NCBI RefSeq assembly: GCF_012396235.1
Contig: NZ_JAAXPA010000003.1
Coordinates: 310,001-374,000 of the forward strand
From: Rhodococcus opacus
GTDB taxonomy: Bacteria > Actinomycetota > Actinomycetes > Mycobacteriales > Mycobacteriaceae
Direction of reading: 5' to 3'
DNA length: 64,000 nt
The translations under genes were made by a program, and so were the position numbers. Numbering within the stretch: the first letter of the stretch is position 1; each line of letters begins with the position of its first letter. This document shows positions 42,714 through 53,152 of the stretch, piece by piece. The notes under the pieces are model-generated. The model had not been told where the DNA came from and did no database searches. It saw only the letters and a list, made by a program, of their open reading frames with translations.

Positions 42714-44408
42714 GTGGTGAGCTCCGCGACCGGCACCTGGCCGGTATTCGGCTCGCTGCAGGAGTATCGGAAAGGATGGGTCAGGCCCGACGTGATCGCG
42801 GGCCTGACCGTGTGGGCCGTGCTGGTCCCGGAGGCCCTGGCCTACGCGACCATCGCGGGAGTTCCCCCTGTCGTCGGTCTGTACGCGGCGATACCCGCCC
42901 TAATTCTTTACGCGGCGGCCGGCAGTTCCCGGCATCTGGTGGTCGGGCCGATGTCGGCGACGGCCGCCCTGTCGGCTGCCATCGTCGCGCCGCTCGCCGG
43001 GGCGGACGGCGGCAAGTACGCCGCCCTGACAGCAGTGCTGGCGATTGCCACCGGCATCGCCGGGCTGCTGGCGGGGCTCCTCCGTCTGGGCTTCATCGCG
43101 TCGTTCATCTCGGAGCCGGTGCTGAAGGGCTTCATCGTCGGGCTGGCTCTGACCATCATCATCGGGCAGGTTCCTGCCCTCTTCGGCGTGGAGAAGGAGC
43201 ACGGCAACTTCTTCGAACAGGCCTGGGGAGTCGTCACCCACCTGGGCGACATCGACTGGGGCACACTCGCCGTCGGTGTCCTCAGTCTCGTCGTGGTTCT
43301 CGGATTCAAGCGGTGGCTGCCGCTCGTCCCCGGTTCGCTGCTGGCCGTCCTCCTCGGGATCGCCGCGGTCGCCGTGTTCGGTTTGGACGGTCGAGGTGTC
43401 GACATCGTCGGTCACATCGACTCCGGTCTGCCGTCGGTGGGACTGCCGGACGGTGTCGGATTCGACGACTACATCGACCTTCTCGGCCCCGCAGTGGGCG
43501 TGCTGCTCATCGGGTTCGCGGAAGGGCTCGGTGCCGCGAAGACGTACGCCGCGAAAGAGGGCTACGAGGTGGACGCCAACCGGGAACTCCTCGGCCTCGG
43601 CACAGCCAATCTCGGCTCCGGGCTGTGCTCGGGAATGGTGGTGAACGGGAGCCTCTCCAAGACGGCGGTCAACGGTGGGGCCGGTGCCAAATCGCAGGTC
43701 AGCGGTCTCGTCGTCGCGGTCCTCACCGTGGTGACCCTGCTGTTCCTCACCGGACTGTTCGAGAAACTCCCCGAGGCGACGCTCGCCGCGGTGGTCATCG
43801 CCGCCGTCATCGAACTCGTGGACATCTCCGCGCTGCGCCGTCTCTACGGGGTGTGGACCGAAAGGCTCGGCAGCATCTACGGATACGCCGCGCGTGCCGA
43901 TTTCGCGGCCGCCCTCGCCGCGATGGTTGGCGTGCTCCTGTTCGACACCCTGCCCGGACTCGTCATCGGCATCGGCGTGTCGATGCTGTTGCTGCTCTAC
44001 CGGGCGTCGCGTCCCCACGTCGCGGCGCTCGCGAAGGAAGGGTCGCTGTGGGTGGACGCCGAGCGTCACCCCGACCTCCCGACCACACCGCACGTGGTCG
44101 TGGTGCGCGTCGAGGCGGGACTGTTCTTCGCGAACGCCGATCACGTCAAGGACCGCATCGAGGACCTGTGCACCGACGACACGCGAGTGGTGGTCCTCGA
44201 CGCCGAGACGTCGCCGTTCATCGACGTCAGTGCCGCGCAGATGCTCGTGCAGTTGCGGGATGTGCTCGCGCGCCGGGGAATCGAGCTACGCGTGGCGCGG
44301 GACATCGGGCAGTTCCGGGACGCGATTCGACACTCGGGTTCGGACTCGACCCCCGTCGACCTCTATCCGACCGTGCGTGAGGCACTCGCGGAACCGGACC
44401 GACAGTAG
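42714..44408 (+). CDS. SulP-family anion permease with STAS domain
   Basis: A 564-residue transporter. The first 430 residues hold ten or more membrane helices with the SulP pattern (AYATIAGVPPVVGLYAAIPAL, ANLGSGLCSGMVVNGSLSKTAVN), and the last 110 residues form a STAS domain (VVVLDAETSPFIDVSAAQMLVQL). The family carries sulfate, bicarbonate or dicarboxylates; the ion is not decided by sequence. The nearby alkylsulfatase would release sulfate, making a sulfate role attractive. GTG 42714 or 42717 is the start. Confidence 0.88.
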   Translation: MVSSATGTWPVFGSLQEYRKGWVRPDVIAGLTVWAVLVPEALAYATIAGVPPVVGLYAAIPALILYAAAGSSRHLVVGPMSATAALSAAIVAPLAGADGGKYAALTAVLAIATGIAGLLAGLLRLGFIASFISEPVLKGFIVGLALTIIIGQVPALFGVEKEHGNFFEQAWGVVTHLGDIDWGTLAVGVLSLVVVLGFKRWLPLVPGSLLAVLLGIAAVAVFGLDGRGVDIVGHIDSGLPSVGLPDGVGFDDYIDLLGPAVGVLLIGFAEGLGAAKTYAAKEGYEVDANRELLGLGTANLGSGLCSGMVVNGSLSKTAVNGGAGAKSQVSGLVVAVLTVVTLLFLTGLFEKLPEATLAAVVIAAVIELVDISALRRLYGVWTERLGSIYGYAARADFAAALAAMVGVLLFDTLPGLVIGIGVSMLLLLYRASRPHVAALAKEGSLWVDAERHPDLPTTPHVVVVRVEAGLFFANADHVKDRIEDLCTDDTRVVVLDAETSPFIDVSAAQMLVQLRDVLARRGIELRVARDIGQFRDAIRHSGSDSTPVDLYPTVREALAEPDRQ

Positions 44409-44416
44409 GCGCTGCG

Positions 44417-44466
44417 CGCCCGTGAGTGGTTGACGAGTCTCTGGACTCGCAGACCACGCACGGGCG
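44417..44466. repeat. outer-arm variant palindrome after the SulP gene
   Basis: GCCCGTGAGTGGT and ACCACGCACGGGC form the outer stem with one mismatch, and CGAGTC/GACTCG form an inner stem. Same outer arm as the six-copy family with a different inner part. It lies 8 bases after the SulP stop, so it may end or protect that transcript. Confidence 0.75.
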
Positions 44467-44478
44467 GCGGAGCCGCCC
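44462..44478 (+). terminator. GC-rich hairpin GGGCGGC-GGA-GCCGCCC
   Basis: A perfect 7-base-pair stem with a 3-base loop, directly following the variant palindrome and 16 bases before the GTG of the DUF1254 gene. There is no U-tract, so termination is uncertain; it could also hinder access to the downstream ribosome site. Confidence 0.4.
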
Positions 44479-44494
44479 ATGACAGGAGACAGTA

Positions 44495-45832
44495 GTGAGT
44501 GGAGAATTGCAGGAACTCGCCGCGAAGGCGTGGGTGTACGGATTTCCGCTGGTGTTCGACCTCGACCAGGTGAACCGCTTCGTGTCGGAGGGGATGGGGA
44601 GCCTCGACGCGGGACCCTTCAACACCTTCAGCCACGCCCGCACACTCGCGGGGCCGCAGGACACGTTCGTCTCGGTCAACAACGACACCATCTACTCGAT
44701 CGCCCAGATCGATCTCGGCCACGGACCGCAATTGCTGCGAGTGCCGGACGCCGGTGGCGCGTACTACGTGCTGCAATTCGTCGATGCGTGGACCGACAAC
44801 TTCGCGTACGTCGGCAAACGCGCGACGGGTACCGCGGCCGGCCGTTTCCTGCTGACCGGACCCGGGTGGTCCGGTGAGGTCCCCGACGGCGCGACGCAGA
44901 TCGCGTTCCCGACCGCGGTGGGCACCATTATCGGCCGCTGGGCCTGCGACGGTGAGGCAGACCTGGAGCGGGTGAAGCGACTGCAGTCGGCCCTGACCTT
45001 GGAACCCGTCGGCGACCAGGAACCGGCGGAGGGCCTGCCGATACCCGACCCGAACGTCCCCGAGGAACTTCAGTTCTGGGAGAAGCTGCGGGTGTACTCG
45101 CAGGCGTACCCTCCTTCCGCGCAGGACCTCGTCGCGCAGCAGGCGTTCGCCCCGCTCGGGTTGCTCGAGACCGGGCTGTCGCCGTACCTCGAGGCGCCGC
45201 CGGACCTCGCGTCCGTGCTCACGGCCGGAGCCGAGGCCGGGCGCCAATCGCTGACGACCGCGCTGAAATCGGGCGCAGGTAGCGAGGTGGTCAACGGCTG
45301 GCAGTTGATGTACCACGCCTTCGACTACAACGACGACTACTTCGAGATCGGCACCCTCGACTCACCCGAGTGGCGCATCGAGGACCGCTCGAAGGCGCTG
45401 GGACTGCGGGCCGGCGCCGCGATGGCGGGACTGTGGGGAAACCACGGCTACGAGGCCGCGTACGCGCCGATCTACCACGACAGCGAAGGCAACGAACTGT
45501 CGGGCGAACACACCTACACACTCACGTTCGCGCCGACCCCGCCGGTCGACGCGTTCTGGTCGATCACCATGTACGACCTTCCGGAGTTCTACCTCGTCGA
45601 CAATCCGATCGACCGCTATTCGATCGGTGACCGCACGCCGGGACTGGTGTTCGCGGACGACGGTTCGCTGACCATCACGCTCAGCGCCGTCGCCCCGACC
45701 GATCCGGTGGCCCGCGCCAACTGGTTGCCGACACCGGCAGTCGGGTTCCGGCCGCTGCTCCGGATGTACAGCCCGAAGCCGGAGGTGTTCGACGGAACGT
45801 TCGAGATCCCGCCGTTCGTGAGGACCAGGTGA
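44495..45832 (+). CDS. DUF1254/DUF1214-domain protein
   Basis: A 445-residue protein. The N-terminal half is DUF1254 (KAWVYGFPLVFDLDQVNRF, SVNNDTIYSIAQIDL), and the C-terminal half DUF1214 (YTLTFAPTPPVDAFWSITMYDLPEFYLVDNP, LRMYSPKPEVFDGTFEIPPF). The biochemical role of the family is not established. It has no signal peptide here, although many relatives are secreted. AGGAGA lies before the GTG start. It stands alone between the SulP gene and a lipoprotein gene. Confidence 0.87.
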   Translation: MSGELQELAAKAWVYGFPLVFDLDQVNRFVSEGMGSLDAGPFNTFSHARTLAGPQDTFVSVNNDTIYSIAQIDLGHGPQLLRVPDAGGAYYVLQFVDAWTDNFAYVGKRATGTAAGRFLLTGPGWSGEVPDGATQIAFPTAVGTIIGRWACDGEADLERVKRLQSALTLEPVGDQEPAEGLPIPDPNVPEELQFWEKLRVYSQAYPPSAQDLVAQQAFAPLGLLETGLSPYLEAPPDLASVLTAGAEAGRQSLTTALKSGAGSEVVNGWQLMYHAFDYNDDYFEIGTLDSPEWRIEDRSKALGLRAGAAMAGLWGNHGYEAAYAPIYHDSEGNELSGEHTYTLTFAPTPPVDAFWSITMYDLPEFYLVDNPIDRYSIGDRTPGLVFADDGSLTITLSAVAPTDPVARANWLPTPAVGFRPLLRMYSPKPEVFDGTFEIPPFVRTR

Positions 45833-45965
45833 TCAGGGGGCGCTGGTGAGCGATCCGATCTGGCTGCTCGTTCCCGACATGATCGGTCTGGTTCACAGCG
45901 TCCCGTCCTCTCTCCGATGATCCCGAGTCGGCGGTAGTGTTCGTGCCGATTCGAGGGGGGATCGA

Positions 45966-46931
45966 GTGAAGAAAGTTGCCGCGGCGCTCCTGTGCGCCGT
46001 GTTCACGTCCGGATGTGCGCACAGCGTGTCGGGGACTGCGGGGGCGTCGCCGCTGCAGGAACTGACGCCGGAGCAGCAACGGCAGGTCCACGTCGAGGAC
46101 GCACTCCGCGACGCCGATCCGTGCGGACTGCTCGACGAGGCGGTCGTGCGGGGCGCCGGGACAGTCCAGCAGTACGGGTCCGCCGTCCAACTGCCGGTGT
46201 GTTCGGCGCTGATGGTCCGGCCCGGCGGCGCGACCACGTACGTGGAGTTGTCCCTGCTGCCGTCGATGCTGTCGGATGCGGCGCTGACCGGGCCTGAGAC
46301 GGTCGACGGCGTGACCGTCTATCGAGGTGCGGGCGCCGACCTGGCCCGCGGGACGTGCGAGCGCGTCTTCCAGTTGAACGTCCTCCAGGAACAGTTGAAA
46401 CCGCCGCTCGCGTCCGTCCGCGCCGGAACCGTCGCCGGCCAGGACGCCTGCCCGCTCGCCGACGCGGTGCTCGGCTCGGCGATCGACAGGATGCGGTCGG
46501 AACTGCCCGCTCGCGACCCAACGTCCCCGCGTCAGGTGGCGCTCGCGGTCCACGACCCGTGCGAAGTGCTCGACGTGCTGGGGACCACAGCGGGCGGACG
46601 CGTCGTCGATCCTGAATCACCGCCCACCCCGTTCGACTGCGTCCTGTTTCCGAACCCGAATCGGGTGCCCGGGAGCGAGGTGACCGTGTCGTTCACGATG
46701 TCGCCGGTCAAGGAAAACCGACCACCCGTTCCCGCCGAGCCGGAGACAGTCGGCGACCGATGCCGGTGGACGAGCCCGATGGGTGAGCCGATCGACGTCA
46801 CACGGCCCGGAGCGGTGGTCGACGAGTTCACCCGAAGGCTCGGTCACGCGGGTGCAGTCGTCACTGTTCACGGGCCGAACTGCGCGGCCGTGGCGAGGGT
46901 CGCGGACGCCGCGAACACGGCGTTCGGATAG
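45966..46931 (+). CDS. secreted lipoprotein, DUF3558-like
   Basis: A 321-residue protein with signal peptide and lipobox TSGC (Cys17). Two repeats of the DUF3558-type unit are visible, each with a DPCxxLD/DPCEVLD motif (residues 51-57 and about 198-204) and later cysteines that could form disulfides. DUF3558 proteins are surface lipoproteins of mycolic-acid bacteria with no known activity. A GAGGGGGA ribosome site precedes the GTG. The 133-base gap upstream holds nothing I recognise. Confidence 0.78.
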   Translation: MKKVAAALLCAVFTSGCAHSVSGTAGASPLQELTPEQQRQVHVEDALRDADPCGLLDEAVVRGAGTVQQYGSAVQLPVCSALMVRPGGATTYVELSLLPSMLSDAALTGPETVDGVTVYRGAGADLARGTCERVFQLNVLQEQLKPPLASVRAGTVAGQDACPLADAVLGSAIDRMRSELPARDPTSPRQVALAVHDPCEVLDVLGTTAGGRVVDPESPPTPFDCVLFPNPNRVPGSEVTVSFTMSPVKENRPPVPAEPETVGDRCRWTSPMGEPIDVTRPGAVVDEFTRRLGHAGAVVTVHGPNCAAVARVADAANTAFG

Positions 46932-47026
46932 GCGGCCGAACGGACTCACCCGGGATCAGATTGGACTCCGCCGGTAAGCTCGACAGCTGGACCAGTACAG
47001 ATTCATCGACCTGGAGGTAGAAACGC

Positions 47027-49327
<2,301 letters not shown>

Positions 49328-49337
49328 TCTCCCCCCC

Positions 49338-49381
49338 ACGTGAGTGGCAAGGTGTGCTTCCGCACGCTTTGCCACTCACGT
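49338..49381. terminator. hairpin after lysC-asd, variant palindrome
   Basis: ACGTGAGTGGCAA pairs with TTGCCACTCACGT around an imperfect inner stem. It starts 11 bases after the asd stop and shares GTGAGT with the six-copy palindrome family. No U-tract follows. Confidence 0.65.
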
Positions 49382-49408
49382 CTGTTTGTGCGGGTGGACA
49401 CTGGGCCG

Positions 49409-50521
49409 ATGAGAGTCGTCGGTGCTGCGGTGGCGGCGGTTCTGTTGCTGCTCACCGGTGCGGGCGAGGCGTCCGCGCAGCCGGGAATCCTGCTGTCGCA
49501 GGAAGAACTTCCACCCGCCGCGGTCCCCGCCCAGGCAGGCGACAGCGTCCGGGTCCGCTACTCGACGCTGCGCACCGCGACCGCGGCCGGTGAGTCGACC
49601 GGATCGATCTTCCTGCCCCGTGGTGATCCACCCGACGGCGGCTGGCCGGTGGTCTCCTACGCACACGGCACGGTCGGGATCGCCGACCAGTGCGCACCGT
49701 CGGTCGCCGGGTTCAACTACGTCGAACTGCCCGCGATCGAACAGTGGCTCGCCGCCGGGTACGCCGTCGTGGCAACGGATTACGCGGGAATCGGCACGGC
49801 CGGTGTGAATGCCTACCTCGACGGTCCTGCGGCTGCCGCGAACGCCGTCGACATCGTCCTGGCCGCACACGACGTCTACGGCGACGTGCTCAGCGACCGG
49901 TGGATCGTCACGGGACTGTCGCAGGGCGGGCACGCGACCTACTTCGCCGCCCGCGGGGCCACCACCCGGGCACCCGCACTCGACTATCGGGGTGCCGTCG
50001 CCGTGGCGGCGCCGACACACCTCGAACAGCTCTTCCCGGCCGCGGGACCCGCGATTCCGGCACTGCCGACGACCGGAATCGTGAACTACGCGTTGCTGAC
50101 CCTCGCCGGCATCGACGACCAGCGGCCCGAGGTCGACATCCGGCGGTATCTGTCGCCGAAGGGAATCGAATTGATGGAGCTGGCGAAGGTGACGTGCAGC
50201 CGGGAACTCGGCCGGTACCTGCTCGCCCATCCCACTGCGGTCGGCGACCTGTTCGCGGCGCCCTTGTGGAACGAGCAGTTCCGGGAGCTGTTCCGGGAGA
50301 TGCAGCAGGTGCCCGTCGACGGCTTCGACCGCCCTCTGCGGGTGGTGCACAGTCTGTCCGACACGTCGGTGCCGATTCCGTTGACGTGGGCGCAGCTCGC
50401 CGAGATGCAGCAGCACGGCGTGAAATGGGTTCACCCGACACGTGCGAGGCGGAGACGACGCCCCCACCCTACGGTTCGGACATGGGCTCAGTCATCGGAG
50501 AACTGTTACCGCTCGCGGTAG
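49409..50521 (+). CDS. secretory lipase family protein with damaged C-terminus
   Basis: A 370-residue exported alpha/beta hydrolase of the secretory-lipase (LIP) family. Signal peptide RVVGAAVAAVLLLLTGAGEA with cleavage near residue 24. The nucleophile elbow GLSQGGHATY is near residue 171, and the Asp is likely in HSLSDTSVPIP. After QLAEMQQHGVKWVHPTRA the sequence becomes Arg/Pro-rich and runs 40 bases into the next gene. Homologues usually carry the catalytic His (a GxDH segment) here, so a deletion has probably removed the last 45-60 residues. ATG at 49409 is used. Confidence 0.72.
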   Translation: MRVVGAAVAAVLLLLTGAGEASAQPGILLSQEELPPAAVPAQAGDSVRVRYSTLRTATAAGESTGSIFLPRGDPPDGGWPVVSYAHGTVGIADQCAPSVAGFNYVELPAIEQWLAAGYAVVATDYAGIGTAGVNAYLDGPAAAANAVDIVLAAHDVYGDVLSDRWIVTGLSQGGHATYFAARGATTRAPALDYRGAVAVAAPTHLEQLFPAAGPAIPALPTTGIVNYALLTLAGIDDQRPEVDIRRYLSPKGIELMELAKVTCSRELGRYLLAHPTAVGDLFAAPLWNEQFRELFREMQQVPVDGFDRPLRVVHSLSDTSVPIPLTWAQLAEMQQHGVKWVHPTRARRRRRPHPTVRTWAQSSENCYRSR

Positions 50522-51147
50522 GTGTCGCGATCTCGCCGATCCCGATCATCGCCGTCATCCTGATGCTGCTGTCGAAGCGTGCGGGCGGTGCGAGCGCGGG
50601 CTTCGGTGTCGGCTGGATACTGGGCATCCTCGTCGCGACGGGCATCTTCATGCTCCTCGCCGGCAGCATCGACACGTCCGACTCCGAAGGTCCCTCCGCG
50701 ACAGCGTCCTGGGTGAAGGTAATTCTCGGTGTGCTGCTGCTCCTGCTCGCGGGACGGCAGTGGAGAAGCCGCAATGCCCACGCGGAGCCACCGAAGTGGA
50801 TGCAGGCCATCGACGACCTGAACTTCGTGAAATCCACCGGACTCGGATTTGCGCTGGCGGCAATCAATCCCAAGAACCTGCTGCTCTGCGTGTCCGCGGG
50901 CGTCGGGATCGGCACGGCCGGCGTGAACGGCAGCGAGCAGGTGGTGGCCCTGATCGTGTACACCGTGCTGGCCGGATCGACCGTCCTCGTCCCGGTGATC
51001 GCCTACGCCGTCGCCGCAGACAAGATGCGGGGGACCCTCGACAATCTCAAGGTTTGGCTCCAGGCCAACAACGCCGCGGTGATGAGCGTGCTGCTACTCG
51101 TGATGGGCGCCGTCGTCCTGGGCAAGGGTTTCGGCGGCTTGTTCTGA
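50482..51147 (+). CDS. GAP-family (Sap/LysE-like) membrane protein
   Basis: A 221-residue protein with six hydrophobic segments, in the PF11139 group that includes mycobacterial Sap proteins linked to glycolipid export. Start sequence GELLPLAVGVAISPIPIIAVILMLLS and central FALAAINPKNLLLCVSAG (conserved Asn-Pro) are typical. ATG at 50482 falls within the artificial tail of the truncated lipase. The end overlaps the convergent YihY-family gene by 54 bases. Substrate unknown. Confidence 0.82.
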   Translation: MGSVIGELLPLAVGVAISPIPIIAVILMLLSKRAGGASAGFGVGWILGILVATGIFMLLAGSIDTSDSEGPSATASWVKVILGVLLLLLAGRQWRSRNAHAEPPKWMQAIDDLNFVKSTGLGFALAAINPKNLLLCVSAGVGIGTAGVNGSEQVVALIVYTVLAGSTVLVPVIAYAVAADKMRGTLDNLKVWLQANNAAVMSVLLLVMGAVVLGKGFGGLF

Positions 51148-52035
51148 CGCGACGGCGTCCGGTCCGCGCAGGTAATGACCGACGTAGCCCTCGTCGAGCG
51201 CGATGGCCTTGACGATCACCGCGGAACCCACGATGACGACGGAGAGGACGAACAGCCAGCTGATCGCGGTGAACACCAGGCCGAGCGGCCCGAATTGGTG
51301 TTGCGCGGCGGCGGTGATCCGGGGCAGGACGAGACGTCCGCCGACGTGGAGAGCGGTGAGCGCGGCGGCGGTCAGCGCGCCCGTCGCCCAGAGCACGCGA
51401 CCCTTGAGGGTGCCTATCGTCAACAGGTACGGGCTGAGGGTCCACACGGCCATCCACACCGCGAACTCCCCGGCGACGGCGAGAGGTGGCCCGATGAATC
51501 GGATGCTCGTAAGCTCGCTGGCCACGCCGATCGCCGTCCCCGACAGCGCAACGGCGAACAGGACGACGAGCCACCGCCAGGCGTCTCGGAGATTGATCGA
51601 CGGGACGTTCCAGATCTTTCCGTAGATCCGGGCGAGGGCCCTCGCGAAGGACGTACCGCTGATCGCGATCATCAGCAGACCGACGACCCCGAACGCGGCG
51701 AAGGAGGCGTCGGTGGTGTCGACGGTGCCGGACGTGGACGTCAGTTCCGTGGGGTCGAAGCCGAACTGGGTCTTGATGGTGCGTGCGGTCACGTTCCAAC
51801 TGCTCAGCGTCGACGCCGCAATCATCACGGGCAGCACCGACGTGAAGATCCTGGCGGCGAGCGTCATCGACCGGTCGACGAGTTCGATCTCGATCAGCCC
51901 GTCGATGACGCGCCGAACGGTACGGCCGGGAGGTGTGCCCTGCAACCAGCCGTTGGCCGTTTCGGTGCGCGCGGCCAGAGCTTCCCTGGCCAGCGCCACA
52001 GACAGTTTCGTCGACCGCACACCTCGAGCGAACAC
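51094..52035 (-). CDS. YihY/BrkB-family membrane protein
   Basis: A 313-residue protein with six to seven membrane segments and the family pattern VDRSMTLAARIFTSVLPVMIA, SGTSFARALARIYGKIW and FGPLGLVFTAISWLFVLSVVIVGSAVI. These were once called ribonuclease BN; their function is unknown. GTG start at 52035. It lies 45 bases after the FGE gene on the same strand and converges on the GAP-family gene. Confidence 0.85.
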   Translation of the reverse strand: MFARGVRSTKLSVALAREALAARTETANGWLQGTPPGRTVRRVIDGLIEIELVDRSMTLAARIFTSVLPVMIAASTLSSWNVTARTIKTQFGFDPTELTSTSGTVDTTDASFAAFGVVGLLMIAISGTSFARALARIYGKIWNVPSINLRDAWRWLVVLFAVALSGTAIGVASELTSIRFIGPPLAVAGEFAVWMAVWTLSPYLLTIGTLKGRVLWATGALTAAALTALHVGGRLVLPRITAAAQHQFGPLGLVFTAISWLFVLSVVIVGSAVIVKAIALDEGYVGHYLRGPDAVASEQAAETLAQDDGAHHE

Positions 52036-52080
52036 CGTTCGGGCCCGCTTGTCATCATCCGCGTCAGGTGAGAACGCCCG

Positions 52081-53019
52081 TCACGGGCGGATGATGCACC
52101 GGAACCCGATGTGGCACGTCGACGTCTCCTCGGTGTCACCCTGCCGGGCCGAGGGTCGGTAGCGCAGGCAGTAGTTGGGCGCGCAGAGATGCGAGCCGCC
52201 CTTGATCACGCGGCGCGCGTAGGGCTCGTCCGAGTTCTCGGCGCGTGCCGTGTCGACTCTCGGGTTGGTCGGAATGCAGCAGGAACTGGTGGGTGCGACG
52301 TTCTTCCCGCTCTCGGAGTGATCCACCGTGAAGTAGTCGGTGGTCCATTCCCACACGTTGCCGGCCATGTCACTGAGGTCGTAACCGTTGGGCCGGAAAT
52401 GGCCGACCGGCGACGTCCCGGCGTAGCCGTCCTCGAGGAGGTTCTCCCACGGGAACCGTCCCTGCCAGACGTTCCCGCCGGGCCTGCCGCCCGGTTCGTG
52501 CTCCTCGCCCCACACGAACGGCTTCCGGTCCAGGCCGCCGCGGGCCGCGAACTCCCATTCGGCCTCGGTCGGCAGGTCCTTGCCCGCCCACTCCGCGTAG
52601 GCGCGGGCGTCGAACCACGACACGTGCGTGACGGGATGGCGTTCGCGTCCGCCGACGTTGCTGCCCGGACCCTCGGGGTGCCGCCAGTCCGCGCCCGCGG
52701 TGAACGACCACCAGCGGGTGTAGTCGTCGAGCGGGACGGGTCCCGGTGTCGGGGTGAACACCAGCGAACCGGGCACGAGCAGAGCCGGATCCGCGCCCGG
52801 GTACTGCGCGGGGTCGGGGGCGATCTCGGCGGTCGTGACGTGACCGGTGTCCTTCACGAATCGCCGGAACTCGGCGACGGTGACCTGGTGCGTGTCCATC
52901 CAGAACCCGTCGACGGTCACCTGGTGGACGGGCCGTTCCTCGGGGTAGAAGTCCTCCGAACCCATCCAGAAGGTGCCCCCGGGGATCCACGCCATGTTCT
53001 TCGGAGCTGCACCAGTCAT
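52081..53019 (-). CDS. formylglycine-generating enzyme (sulfatase-modifying factor)
   Basis: A 312-residue copper-dependent oxidase of the SUMF1 family. WIPGGTFWMGSEDFYPEERPVHQV opens the domain; DLPTEAEWEFAARGG and MAGNVWEWTTDYF are family marks. KGGSHLCAPNYCLRYRPSARQ carries the two active-site cysteines, Cys279 and Cys284, that bind Cu(I), so it is a true FGE rather than the EgtB branch. It converts a cysteine in CxPxR of type I sulfatases into formylglycine. No such sulfatase is in the window; the one sulfatase present is zinc-dependent. It is divergent from a multicopper oxidase. Confidence 0.87.
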   Translation of the reverse strand: MTGAAPKNMAWIPGGTFWMGSEDFYPEERPVHQVTVDGFWMDTHQVTVAEFRRFVKDTGHVTTAEIAPDPAQYPGADPALLVPGSLVFTPTPGPVPLDDYTRWWSFTAGADWRHPEGPGSNVGGRERHPVTHVSWFDARAYAEWAGKDLPTEAEWEFAARGGLDRKPFVWGEEHEPGGRPGGNVWQGRFPWENLLEDGYAGTSPVGHFRPNGYDLSDMAGNVWEWTTDYFTVDHSESGKNVAPTSSCCIPTNPRVDTARAENSDEPYARRVIKGGSHLCAPNYCLRYRPSARQGDTEETSTCHIGFRCIIRP

Positions 53020-53152
53020 GGGGTCAGACTGGCACGACGACGGCCGCCGTGCGAAGGGACGTCCCGTAAACCCGGTGAGAGGGGCAACGGTTGCGGTACC
53101 GTCGGCTACTCGATTCGCAATGCTGTTCTCACCGTGCAGGGGGCTCCTCCGA

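Noticed and set aside
42900-44144. Minus-strand frame of 414 codons opposite the SulP gene
   Set aside because: Charged, motif-free translation opposite a clear transporter.
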